Shown here: piece after piece, positions 23,099-30,749 of the stretch
Position numbering within the stretch: position 1 is the stretch's first letter
Layout of the letters: every line of letters begins with the position of its first letter
Source: Caldifarciminota bacterium
Lineage (GTDB): Bacteria; Hydrothermota; Hydrothermia; UBA1063; CAJXJZ01
Length of the DNA: 35,039 nt
Direction of reading: 5' to 3'
NCBI GenBank assembly: GCA_027038175.1
Contig: JALVYB010000061.1
Coordinates: 1 to 35,039, forward strand
Notes under the pieces: model-generated
The model's database searches: none
Told to the model about the DNA's origin: nothing
What the model saw: the letters and a program-made list of their open reading frames with translations, nothing else
Made by a program: the position numbers and the translations under genes

Positions 23099-24456
23099 TT
23101 TTACTGAAAAACGCGGGATACATTCTGACGTTTGACGAGGAAGAAAGAGAACTTGAAGGCTACGATATACTGATAGAGAACAACATAATAAAAAAGATTG
23201 ACAAAAACATAACGCCTCCTGAAGGTGCAGAGGTTATTGATGCATCAAGCCACGTTGTCATTCCCGGGCTCGTCAACACCCACCACCATTTTTACCAGAC
23301 CCTAACACGTGCCTTAAAAGGTGCACAGAACGCAAAACTCTTTGACTGGCTCGTATTTTTGTATCCTATATGGGCGAATTTAGATGAGGAAGCTGTTTAT
23401 TACTCCACGCTACTCGCATCAGCAGAGCTTTTAAAAACAGGAACAACCCTTACATCTGACCACATGTACCTCTATCCTGCAGGATTTCGGGGTGATATAC
23501 CATCCATCCAGTACGAGGCAACAGAGAAAATCGGCATACGTGCTGCACTTACACGTGGGTCAATGACAAGGGGGAAAAGTAAGGGAGGACTCCCACCTGA
23601 CAACGTTGTTCAATCACCAGATGAGGTGCTCAAGCACTCTATCCGTACCATTGAAAAATTCCACGACCCATCCCCTCTATCCATGAGAAGGGTGATACTT
23701 GCGCCCTGCAGTCCTTTCTCGGTTGAAAAAGAGGTAATGATTGAAAGTGCAAAAATAGCACGTGAATATAAAGTATTGCTACATACCCACCTTGCAGAAA
23801 CACAGGATGAAGACCAGTACTGCCTTGAGACATACGGCAAAAGGCCACTCGCACTTATGGAGGAGCTGGGCTGGCTCGGGAAAGATGTATATTTTGCACA
23901 TGGAATATGGTTTAATGATGATGAGTTAAAGGTATTAAAGGAAACAGGAACCGGTGTATCACACTGTCCGTCTTCCAACATGCGTCTTGGTTCAGGCATT
24001 GCAAGAGTGCGAGAGATGATTGACATGGGAATAAGGGTCTCCCTTGCAGTTGATGGGTCTGCATCCAATGATACATCCGATATGCTCGGTGAGGCAAGAC
24101 AGGCTATGCTTCTTCAACGCGTAAAATACGGTCCTGCCGGGCTCTCGGCAAGAGAAGCGTTAAAAATAGCCACCCTGGGCGGTGCAGAAATGCTTGGCTA
24201 CAAAAAACTTGGAAGAATAGAAGAAGGGTACGGAGCAGATATTGCATTATTTAACCTTGACCATCTTCAGTATGCAGGATGCGTGGAAGACCCCGTAAGC
24301 TGTCTTGTATTTACAGGCTACAATCACGAGGCAGACTACACAATCGTAAACGGTAAAATAGTCGTAGAACACGGAAGGCTTCTTACCTTTGATGAGGAAG
24401 AGATAAAAGAGAAGGCAAACGAGGCAGCAAGGAGGCTGTTAGAGAAGTCCAGGTAA
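23095..24456 (+). CDS. 8-oxoguanine deaminase-like amidohydrolase
   Basis: This 453-residue zinc amidohydrolase belongs to the cytosine/guanine deaminase group. Metal ligands are visible: H63 and H65 in NTHHHFYQTLTRA, His in LLHTHLAETQDE (with the catalytic Glu), His in FAHGIWF and Asp in LAVDGSASND. The HHHFYQTL segment is characteristic of 8-oxoguanine deaminases, which convert 8-oxoguanine to urate, and also of the SsnA neighbourhood. With XdhC-like and PLP enzymes upstream the operon points to purine breakdown. Isoguanine, guanine or another aminopurine cannot be excluded. The ATG overlaps the previous stop codon by four bases. The operon ends here, convergent with the ABC transporter gene; no clear terminator is seen in the 36-base gap. 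Confidence 0.87.
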   Translation: MILLKNAGYILTFDEEERELEGYDILIENNIIKKIDKNITPPEGAEVIDASSHVVIPGLVNTHHHFYQTLTRALKGAQNAKLFDWLVFLYPIWANLDEEAVYYSTLLASAELLKTGTTLTSDHMYLYPAGFRGDIPSIQYEATEKIGIRAALTRGSMTRGKSKGGLPPDNVVQSPDEVLKHSIRTIEKFHDPSPLSMRRVILAPCSPFSVEKEVMIESAKIAREYKVLLHTHLAETQDEDQYCLETYGKRPLALMEELGWLGKDVYFAHGIWFNDDELKVLKETGTGVSHCPSSNMRLGSGIARVREMIDMGIRVSLAVDGSASNDTSDMLGEARQAMLLQRVKYGPAGLSAREALKIATLGGAEMLGYKKLGRIEEGYGADIALFNLDHLQYAGCVEDPVSCLVFTGYNHEADYTIVNGKIVVEHGRLLTFDEEEIKEKANEAARRLLEKSR

Positions 24457-24492
24457 CTCAACAGGTTTTAGGTTATAAAGTTTATTATCTCC

Positions 24493-26175
24493 TCATTTTT
24501 GTCCTTCACTCTTCACCTTTTGCAAATCAATTACCCTGTAACAGAACCTTAAAATCTCTTTATCATGAGTTGTTATGATTACCGTTCTATCCCTCAGGCT
24601 GTTTTTTAAACTCTCAAGTATGGTTATACCGCTTTTTTTATCAACAAATGCGGTCGGCTCATCTAAAATGACAATTGGGGTTTTTCTCAAAAGCCCCCTC
24701 AGTATGGAAAGTCTCTTCTTTTCTCCTCCCGACAATCCAGCATTGGAGAGCAACACTTTACGCTCAGTGGAAATCTTTTCCAGAATATCACCCATACCCA
24801 GTTTCTTTGCCACTTCCTTTATTTCTTCAACACTCCGGTCAACACCTATTGTCAGATTCTCAATTATGGACATTTCACTGAATAATTGGGGCTCCTGTTC
24901 TATCAGGGTAATAAGACTGAGTACCTCTTCTGCTGTATAGTTGTTTATATCTTTACCAAATATGAACACGGTATTATCCGGCACTGGAAAGTGTTTTAAT
25001 AGTATATTCAACAGAGTGCTTTTGCCACTACCACTTTCCCCCACTATACACACCCACTCGCCTTTTTTGATTTTGAAATTTAGGTTATCCAGAATTGAAT
25101 TGTTATCATACTTAAAAGTCAAATTCTTTATTTCCACTGCGGCTTCCTGATTTATATCAACCTTATCTGCCTGTGAAATTTCTTTTACCTCATATACAGA
25201 AGGCTTATCAAGTATTGTATATACCCTATCAAGTGAAACCTTTGATGGTTCAACTTTTGTGGAGAATACAAGGATGTAATTTAAGGGTTGCATGAGATAA
25301 CTGGAATATGCGATAAATCCTACCACAGTTCCTGCTGTAACTCTTCCCTTAATAATAAGAAATGCTCCGAAACCTATCAATATAAACTGTGAAAGAACAG
25401 CAAGAAGCGCATTGAGTACATCACCGTAAAAATAGTTTACCTTAAACAGGTTAAGATAACTCTTAACATACTGCCCGTATATTTCTTTAAACTTTTTCAT
25501 TATTCTTGCTACCGCACCCTGATTTCTTATGGTATATGTGCTCTTAAGGCTTTCATCTGTAAACGCTATTACCCTCTGATAATCGTTCTGCTGTTTATAC
25601 GTAAGAGGTACAGCCTTCTTCTGATAGATATAAGTCAGGTACAAATACATGGGAAGCACAACAAGACCTGCTATTGTAAGCTGCCATGATAATTTTAGCA
25701 TAATTACAAGTGATATAAGTGCTGTAAGAGTGTGAATTCCGAGTTGCAAATAGGCATCTAAAATCAATGGTCCTATTTTATCCACATCATCAATAATCCT
25801 TTGAAGATATGAACCCTGAGAATTTGAAATAACTTCCTTATAGGATATCGAATGAAGTTTTAAAAGGACGTCCTGTCTGATTTTTTCCTTGACTTTTACC
25901 TTAATCCACTCTGAGTAATACCCATAAAAGTATAAAACCACCATGAAAACCAATAGCAAAATCCCGAAAATTTCTGTATGCAGTAAGAATCCATGCATGT
26001 TTTTCTGTTCTGCAAAATCAATGATAGCTCTGAGATAATAGGGGAAAAGAGATTGAATCAATGAAAGAATGCTCCCTGTTATTACCACAAAAACAATAAG
26101 CAAAAGTTTACCGGGAAGTATATACTCCTTATAAAGACGGGAAAGTAAAACACTAGTCTTTCCATTTCTTGTCAT
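24493..26175 (-). CDS. ABC exporter of the radical SAM peptide cassette
   Basis: This protein of about 560 residues is a fused permease/ATPase of the peptide/lipid exporter type. The N-terminal half has six membrane helices (about 20-320). The ATPase half shows Walker A GESGSGKST (about 380), signature LSGGEKKRL (about 480), Walker B PIVILDEPTA and H-loop TTHDKE. There is no N-terminal C39 peptidase domain, so leader removal must be done by another protein. It is the last gene of the cassette with the maturase and two small peptides and is the likely exporter of the mature product. The ATG at 26175 has AGGAGG five bases upstream; an alternative GTG two codons earlier lies within that ribosome binding site. 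Confidence 0.9.
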   Translation of the reverse strand: MTRNGKTSVLLSRLYKEYILPGKLLLIVFVVITGSILSLIQSLFPYYLRAIIDFAEQKNMHGFLLHTEIFGILLLVFMVVLYFYGYYSEWIKVKVKEKIRQDVLLKLHSISYKEVISNSQGSYLQRIIDDVDKIGPLILDAYLQLGIHTLTALISLVIMLKLSWQLTIAGLVVLPMYLYLTYIYQKKAVPLTYKQQNDYQRVIAFTDESLKSTYTIRNQGAVARIMKKFKEIYGQYVKSYLNLFKVNYFYGDVLNALLAVLSQFILIGFGAFLIIKGRVTAGTVVGFIAYSSYLMQPLNYILVFSTKVEPSKVSLDRVYTILDKPSVYEVKEISQADKVDINQEAAVEIKNLTFKYDNNSILDNLNFKIKKGEWVCIVGESGSGKSTLLNILLKHFPVPDNTVFIFGKDINNYTAEEVLSLITLIEQEPQLFSEMSIIENLTIGVDRSVEEIKEVAKKLGMGDILEKISTERKVLLSNAGLSGGEKKRLSILRGLLRKTPIVILDEPTAFVDKKSGITILESLKNSLRDRTVIITTHDKEILRFCYRVIDLQKVKSEGQK

Positions 26176-26230
26176 TTTCACCTCCTCACAAAATTATAAT
26201 TTCAGGGATGTGGATTCGCAAATTTAATAT

Positions 26231-26341
26231 TTAATTACATCCACACTTAGCCTTAACATTACAGATTAATCTTGCAGGAATAGGTAAAGGCAGAATTCCC
26301 CTTATATTATGATCTTTCTGTCCAGTTCTTATTTCCCTCAT
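26231..26341 (-). CDS. Candidate RiPP precursor peptide B (36 aa, C-x5-C-x-C core)
   Basis: This small frame encodes 36 residues beginning MREIRTGQKD and ending LICNVKAKCGCN. The three cysteines (27, 33, 35) form C-x5-C-x-C at the extreme C-terminus, the same spacing as in peptide A next door. The N-terminal half, with charged and hydrophobic residues, would serve as the leader recognised by the maturase. GGGGGTGA precedes the ATG. It lies 14 bases after peptide A and 55 bases before the exporter ATG. The peptide and spacing are seen directly; the assignment as a ribosomally made, post-translationally modified peptide is inferred from the radical SAM neighbour. I know no named family for it. 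Confidence 0.72.
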   Translation of the reverse strand: MREIRTGQKDHNIRGILPLPIPARLICNVKAKCGCN

Positions 26342-26355
26342 AACTTCACCCCCGT

Positions 26356-26466
26356 TTAATTATTATCCTTTTTACATTCACACTTTATATCCACATCACA
26401 TAGGATATCTATTAAGGAAATTTGTACATATCTGGTAGGACTTACACCATCTTTTATTGCTTTCAT
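26356..26466 (-). CDS. Candidate RiPP precursor peptide A (36 aa, C-x5-C-x-C core)
   Basis: This small frame encodes 36 residues beginning MKAIKDGVSPTRY and containing ILCDVDIKCECKKDNN at its end. Cysteines 23, 29 and 31 give C-x5-C-x-C, and the core motif can be written [IL]-[IL]-C-[DN]-V-x-[IA]-K-C-x-C when aligned with peptide B. M-x-x-I-[KR]-x-G is shared at the N-terminus. The ATG overlaps the stop of the maturase (ATGA), and AGGAGG sits seven bases upstream inside the maturase gene, the strongest ribosome binding site of the cassette. This fits a highly produced precursor. Modification is expected to be thioether formation or a similar radical reaction, which is inference. Confidence 0.75.
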   Translation of the reverse strand: MKAIKDGVSPTRYVQISLIDILCDVDIKCECKKDNN

Positions 26467-27866
26467 TTACTATCCTCCTTATTTATAATTTTTTTTATTT
26501 CTGAAACCACAACTTCCTTATAGTGTTCCTTATCTACGATACACCCTTTCTTACCGGATAACCTTGCGAATCCACATCCCCCCATACAAATAGGTAACAA
26601 CTTGCAGTTGAGGCATTCAGGGTCCGAAAATGGGTCTATATTTACCCAGTTTAAAAGTTCCGGGAAATTAAATATTAAATTCCCATCTTTGTCTATTTCC
26701 CCTATCGGAGGCCTTTCCCCTGCTGCTACATTACACTTATAAATTTTTAAATCTGGAGAAACCTCAAAATAATGCGCCGTAGTAGATGGACAATAAAAAG
26801 GTTTGGGGTCCAATTCCAATCTTACCGATTTATAACCCTTTTGATACGCGATATAATCCAGTTTAGATTCTATAACGGATACCGGCTCTAAAGGTATCAT
26901 TTTAGGTTGAGGTTTAGCCCACTCTGTTGATTTAGGAAAATAATGTTTGTATGTAACTTCAACGTGTCTTCTCAACTCAAAAGGTATTAAATCTAATACT
27001 TCCGTAACCTCATCTTTAACATCTAATGAGAAATTTATACGTAGGACTACCTTAATGTTTAGATCCTGAAAGTGGATAAATTTCAGTAAGTCTATAAAAT
27101 TTTTCCATACAATATCAAATGAAGGTTTTCCCCCTCTAAATGGTCTTCTGAGATTGTGTACTTTTTCACTTCCGTCTATTGTAATTTGAATATTTGTGAC
27201 CCTCCACTCTTGCAACTTATTTCTTATTTTCTCTGTAAGCAAGCTTCCATTTGTAACAATGTTAGCTTTATATTTGGTTTCAAAATTTAAACCAAGTTTG
27301 TCAAATATTTGGCGAAAACCTTGCGTGAGTTCTTCTACTATGTGTGGCACGAGTAATGGCTCTCCCCCAAACCAGATAACATTCAACGAAGAAAGTTCCT
27401 CTCTTTGCATATATTTTTCCACGAATCTTAGCAACCTTTCTTGGTGCTCCTTGCTCATAGTAATTTGCGGAAATCCATCTTCAAAGCAGTAAACACAAGC
27501 GAAATTACATTTTAGTGTAGGTTCAATTTGCAGGGTTAGCGCATTAGGATTGAAACCGTATTTCCATATATATTTTAAATACTCCTTCTCATCAAAATTA
27601 TTTTCAACTAAAAAACCTCTACTATACAGAAAATCAATTTCTCCTTCATCCAACAAGTCTTGCTCCCCATCCATGTCTTCTTGCATTTTCATCAACTTCT
27701 CGTAATGAAGGTTATCAAGTTCTATAATACTCCCTGACAAATAATTTATTAAATAATGCCTTTCTTCTATATCTATGAAATCGTTATATATTGATAATTT
27801 TAAAGCTTTTCTATTTCTTTTAGTAAGGTCTTTTTTCGTATTATTTTTTTCATTCTTCCCACTCAT
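26463..27866 (-). CDS. Radical SAM/SPASM peptide maturase
   Basis: This 467-residue radical SAM enzyme has the iron-sulfur motif C120-x3-C124-x2-C127 (LKCNFACVYCFED), a GGEPLL motif, and a C-terminal SPASM region with cysteines in FYCPST, YKCNVAAG, CLNCKLLPICMGGC and KKGC that would hold two auxiliary clusters. The N-terminal 100 residues (ERHYLINYLSGSIIEL, then LYSRGFLVENN) resemble the peptide-engaging domain of sactipeptide, ranthipeptide and related maturases. With two cysteine-rich 36-residue peptides immediately downstream and an exporter, it most likely installs thioether or carbon-carbon cross-links in them. Anaerobic sulfatase maturase-like activity is an alternative but no sulfatase is present. 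The ATG follows GAGGAGA with nine bases spacing. Confidence 0.9.
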   Translation of the reverse strand: MSGKNEKNNTKKDLTKRNRKALKLSIYNDFIDIEERHYLINYLSGSIIELDNLHYEKLMKMQEDMDGEQDLLDEGEIDFLYSRGFLVENNFDEKEYLKYIWKYGFNPNALTLQIEPTLKCNFACVYCFEDGFPQITMSKEHQERLLRFVEKYMQREELSSLNVIWFGGEPLLVPHIVEELTQGFRQIFDKLGLNFETKYKANIVTNGSLLTEKIRNKLQEWRVTNIQITIDGSEKVHNLRRPFRGGKPSFDIVWKNFIDLLKFIHFQDLNIKVVLRINFSLDVKDEVTEVLDLIPFELRRHVEVTYKHYFPKSTEWAKPQPKMIPLEPVSVIESKLDYIAYQKGYKSVRLELDPKPFYCPSTTAHYFEVSPDLKIYKCNVAAGERPPIGEIDKDGNLIFNFPELLNWVNIDPFSDPECLNCKLLPICMGGCGFARLSGKKGCIVDKEHYKEVVVSEIKKIINKEDSK

Positions 27867-27924
27867 GTTATCTCTCTCCTCTTTAATTTACTTTATTCTC
27901 CGTTTTGATATTTTTAATGCATTT

Positions 27925-27952
27925 ATTATAAAGGGGGGGGGAGTTTTGTCAA
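27925..27952 (-). promoter_or_regulatory. Promoter of the peptide cassette with a C9 tract in its spacer
   Basis: The minus strand carries TTGACA (27947-27952) and TATAAT (27925-27930), both perfect consensus boxes, separated by 16 bases that include nine consecutive C residues. The optimum spacing is 17, so a change to ten C residues would give a consensus promoter. Transcription would start near 27918, giving a leader of about 50 bases before the maturase ATG. Confidence 0.85.
27933..27941 (-). repeat. Homopolymeric C9 (G9 on plus strand) tract between promoter boxes
   Basis: A run of nine identical G/C bases is out of character for the AT-rich surroundings and I noticed no comparable G or C run elsewhere in the window. 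Such tracts are hypermutable by strand slippage. Located between -35 and -10 boxes, slippage would alter spacing, as in known phase-variable promoters such as meningococcal porA. Confidence 0.8.
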
Positions 27953-28064
27953 GTAGTTGATCTAAAATAATTAAAGTGTATTTTTGAATTATAAGTCTAA
28001 CAATGCCAGTAATTTAGCATGATATTTAAATATTCACACGTTTTCTTCTTATCGGCTGACTGTC

Positions 28065-28400
28065 TCACTGGTATATATTAAAATCTACCACCTTATCCCA
28101 CTTATATTCATTCTGCAGGTTGTGTTTATGGCTTACCATTATTATGGTTTTGTCATCTTTTAAGATGTTTTGAAGGATTTTTCTTTCTGTTTCTCTGTCA
28201 AGGTGTGATGTAGCCTCATCAAGAATAAGCAGAGAAGGGTCGTCATAGATTGCACGGGCTATCAAAATTCTCTGGATTTCCCCACCAGAGAGGACATTGA
28301 GGGTAAGGAGAAAAGCCAGTATAAGTAGAGTTAACTGGAAGACTTTAAATTTGCGTATGCTGACAGAAATTCTGGATATTTTTTTAAGTAGAGCAAGCAT
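28065..28400 (-). pseudogene. Collapsed ABC exporter gene (first helix joined to end of ATPase domain)
   Basis: The 111-residue frame starts with about 34 residues that look like the N-terminus and first helix of an ABC exporter (ISRISVSIRKFK, then VFQLTLLILAFLLTL). It jumps straight to the ABC signature LSGGEIQRILIARAI, Walker B LLILDEATSHLD and H-loop IIMVSHKHN. The remaining helices, Walker A and Q-loop are missing, about 450 residues, so it cannot be an active transporter. The frame is continuous across the joint and has AGGGG before its ATG. It is an internal-deletion product of an exporter different in sequence from that at 24493-26175. Nothing further is supported in the 256 bases upstream (28401-28656). 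Confidence 0.75.
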
Positions 28401-28656
28401 TTCCCCTGCCGTAAATTATAAAGCATACAGCAAGATTTTAAAATACTGCGTATTTGAAAAACGATTAAAAAGAGTGTATTGCTCTTACAAAATATCGGGA
28501 GAAAAATCCGGAATGGCAATCATCTCAAATGTAATATAAAAATTTCCAAGTGGCACAACCCACTGTGTTAAAAGTGTTTTTTACGGGAATATCATCTCTC
28601 CATAATTTCAGAGCAGAAGGGAATAACGGCTCAACTCAAAGTTTTTTCACATTGGA

Positions 28657-29325
28657 TCAGATGCCCATTATATAATTTACAACCGCCTTACCACTTTTTG
28701 TGGCAGCAATATAGGACTTTAGCATACCTTTAAAGGTATCGTTATTTTTTAAATATTCCACAGTACAGATGACTTCCCCAAGTTTTACTCTATTTTTAGC
28801 AAACTCTTCTGAATATCCACTACCCCATTCCTTCAAGTTCACAATCCTGATTACAGGATAGCTGGAGGATTCAACAATCGGTACTTCTATTTCCCATATA
28901 TGGCAATCTTTCGGGAGTTTGAGAACTTTTCTGATTATCTTTGCATCTTCTCTTAGCTTTTGCGAATGTATCGTTTCCGGTAATTCAAGAATATGGTCTG
29001 GTAAATTGTTGTTTATGATGGACAATTGACTCTCAAGGATTTCTGGAGAAAACCCAAATTTATAGAAGACTCTCCCTTCAAGAACTGCCCAATAATCATC
29101 TCCAACAAGTTCTCTAATCATAGACTCTATTTCGTCAGCCTTTTCAGGAGCAGAGAGGTCAACCTTAAGTCCAAAGCGCAACACCACTCTCTGTCCATAA
29201 TCCGGTAATACTATGTATTCCTCAAGTTTTACCCTATAAGAAAAGTTTCTTTCTACCAATCCTGCAAGAGCAGTAATTTTTTCTTTTAACTGGTCGGACA
29301 GGGAATAAACAGAATCCGCTTTCAT
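28657..29325 (-). CDS. Protein of unknown function
   Basis: This is a 222-residue, apparently cytoplasmic protein with no signal peptide or membrane segment. It has an acidic N-terminal region (YSLSDQLKEKITALAGLVE), a predicted alpha/beta stretch with VKLEEYIVLPDYGQRVVLRF, and a C-terminal part with IWEIEVPIVESSSYPVIRIV. There are no motifs I recognise. The ATG at 29325 is chosen because it lies just after the end of the upstream SH3-like frame, with GGGGAGG upstream although at a long distance (14 bases). A TTG start 16 codons earlier (29373) would overlap that frame and has no ribosome binding site. It shares strand and spacing with the secreted protein gene upstream, so the two probably form one operon. 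Confidence 0.6.
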   Translation of the reverse strand: MKADSVYSLSDQLKEKITALAGLVERNFSYRVKLEEYIVLPDYGQRVVLRFGLKVDLSAPEKADEIESMIRELVGDDYWAVLEGRVFYKFGFSPEILESQLSIINNNLPDHILELPETIHSQKLREDAKIIRKVLKLPKDCHIWEIEVPIVESSSYPVIRIVNLKEWGSGYSEEFAKNRVKLGEVICTVEYLKNNDTFKGMLKSYIAATKSGKAVVNYIMGI

Positions 29326-29335
29326 ATTCGTTTTT

Positions 29336-29557
29336 TTATCCTCCCCACACAAGACCGCCAATTTTGCCACCAAATGTTTTCATATATATCCATCCCAATA
29401 TATTGCGTTCTGTCTTTATAAGATACCAGTTTTGTTCTGGCACATCATCAGAACAATCAGATAAAAGTATCAGTACCTTCTCCCCGGGTTTTGCAACATC
29501 CACAACCACCTTACTCCCTCTCTTTGCATATACAGGAAAACCTTTTTCACTTCTCCT
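29336..29557 (-). pseudogene. Out-of-frame SH3-like tail of the upstream secreted protein
   Basis: A frame open from 29557 to a TAA at 29336-29338 has no usable start codon but encodes a recognisable bacterial SH3-type segment: GFPVYAKRGSKVVVDV, then PGEKVLILLSD, then NWYLIKTERNILGWIYMKTF. It begins exactly where the upstream gene at 29547-30632 ends, shifted by one base (the junction sequence is AAGTGAAAAAGG). The simplest explanation is a single-base frameshift in one longer gene, whether true mutation, sequencing error or recoding. The SH3 assignment rests on pattern, not on a search. Confidence 0.6.
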
Positions 29558-30632
29558 TCACATAATTACACACCACTCCTGTTGTCAAAAAGTACCCCTC
29601 AACCTTTCCGGAAATTGCAAGACCTTTTATTATCTTTTTCCCGCACTTTTCCTTCCCTCTCTTCTCTATAACAAAAACCCTGTCTCCACCCTTATTTTTG
29701 GGAAAATGAACCACGAGATACTCTCTTTCCTTACCCTTATACACATCAAAGGGCGCAATATCTGACCACTTTTTGCTTCCTTCCACATTTATACTTGTAC
29801 CCAACTGGCTGGTTTCATTACTGAAACTATAATTTGTTTTAAAAAATCCCGTTATAACACCATTATCAATAAACCTACATGTCCCATTTTTATAAAAATC
29901 AAAGTATATTTTCCTCTTGCCTGAGGCATTATTTGAATACATGCCTGTATTGAAACCCACAGAGAATGAGGATTCATGCCTGAATTTTTTCTTTCTTGTC
30001 AACATTCTCTTAAGAGAATTGTCCTCTTTCAGGTTCACAAATTTAACATTGTTTGCAACTGCCAGCACGTCCCTTACATGGTCCATAAACCCTGTTTGTA
30101 TATCCGCAAGTTCCTTTTTTGTAAATCCGTTTACATCCCTTATGCAAAACCCGGTGGCTATTAACATTGACCTGTTTTTGTCTTCAATAACAACGACCTG
30201 CACTGCTACCGGGGCACTGGCAAAAGTAGAATGCTTTGCATATCCTGAAAAAGCATAGTAAAGGAGTTTATATCCTCTTCGGGTTTTGCTTTCCTTCGAC
30301 TGTGGCTTATTCCATACAAGACGCCAATCTCTCAAAGAGTTTGGAATGACCATTCTTGCAAAGGGGCCTTTTGCAAAGCGATATATATCAGAAGTAGAAA
30401 GTACCTTTGTTGGATATATGATAATCAGCGTGGGGTAATCAAAATAATAATGTTCCTTGCCAAATGACAATACTGTCACCTTTTTATTGTCCTTCTTAAA
30501 CATTACACCGTTTGGAACTCTCTGGACATTTGCCTTTTTCCAGTCAGCAGGTATCCTTGCATCCACAAAGTAGTATTCAAAATGCCTTGTGGATCCAGAT
30601 GAGAGAAGTATGAGGTACAAAAATAACTTCAT
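29547..30632 (-). CDS. Secreted protein of unknown function, probably truncated by a frameshift
   Basis: This 361-residue protein has a signal peptide-like start (MKLFLYLILLSSGS) and a mature domain containing FEYYFVDARIPADWKKANVQ, a segment FCIRDVNGFTKKELADIQ and a beta-rich C-terminal half (HESSFSVGFNTGMYSNNAS; KIYFDFYKNGTCRFIDNG; VVHFPKNKGGDRVFVIEKRG). I do not recognise a family. The start at 30632 is set by GGAGG five bases upstream; a longer frame (to 30689) has no such site and runs into the promoter. An SH3-like segment continues in another frame right at the stop codon, so the intact protein was probably about 70 residues longer. Confidence 0.7.
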   Translation of the reverse strand: MKLFLYLILLSSGSTRHFEYYFVDARIPADWKKANVQRVPNGVMFKKDNKKVTVLSFGKEHYYFDYPTLIIIYPTKVLSTSDIYRFAKGPFARMVIPNSLRDWRLVWNKPQSKESKTRRGYKLLYYAFSGYAKHSTFASAPVAVQVVVIEDKNRSMLIATGFCIRDVNGFTKKELADIQTGFMDHVRDVLAVANNVKFVNLKEDNSLKRMLTRKKKFRHESSFSVGFNTGMYSNNASGKRKIYFDFYKNGTCRFIDNGVITGFFKTNYSFSNETSQLGTSINVEGSKKWSDIAPFDVYKGKEREYLVVHFPKNKGGDRVFVIEKRGKEKCGKKIIKGLAISGKVEGYFLTTGVVCNYVKEK

Positions 30633-30654
30633 ATCAACCTCCTTTCTGTAAAGA

Positions 30655-30683
30655 ATTATATCTTTAGATAGGCGTAAACTAAA
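30655..30683 (-). promoter_or_regulatory. Probable promoter of the secreted protein gene
   Basis: TATAAT (30655-30660) on the minus strand lies upstream of AAAGGAGG and the ATG at 30632. The -35 region at 17 bases (TTTAGT) is only a partial match. Confidence 0.45.
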
Positions 30684-30749
30684 CCACATACTTTACAACT
30701 TCATCCGCTGGATAAAACGCAGAGTATGGTTTAAATTATCGTTGTAAAC

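Noticed and set aside
26176-26181. GTG start two codons upstream for the ABC exporter
   Set aside because: The GTG overlaps the AGGAGG ribosome binding site that is ideally placed for the ATG at 26175.
28297-28539. Plus-strand open frame of 80 codons opposite the collapsed ABC gene
   Set aside because: The minus-strand reading contains unmistakable ABC motifs, while this frame has no ribosome binding site and no family resemblance I can support.
28540-28580. Possible sigma-54 promoter (TGGCAC at about 28550)
   Set aside because: No matching TTGCA-like -12 element follows at the required distance, and no gene starts downstream on that strand.
29364-29765. Plus-strand open frame of 133 codons
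   Set aside because: It is antisense to the secreted protein gene and its SH3-like tail, which show coherent domains and a ribosome binding site.
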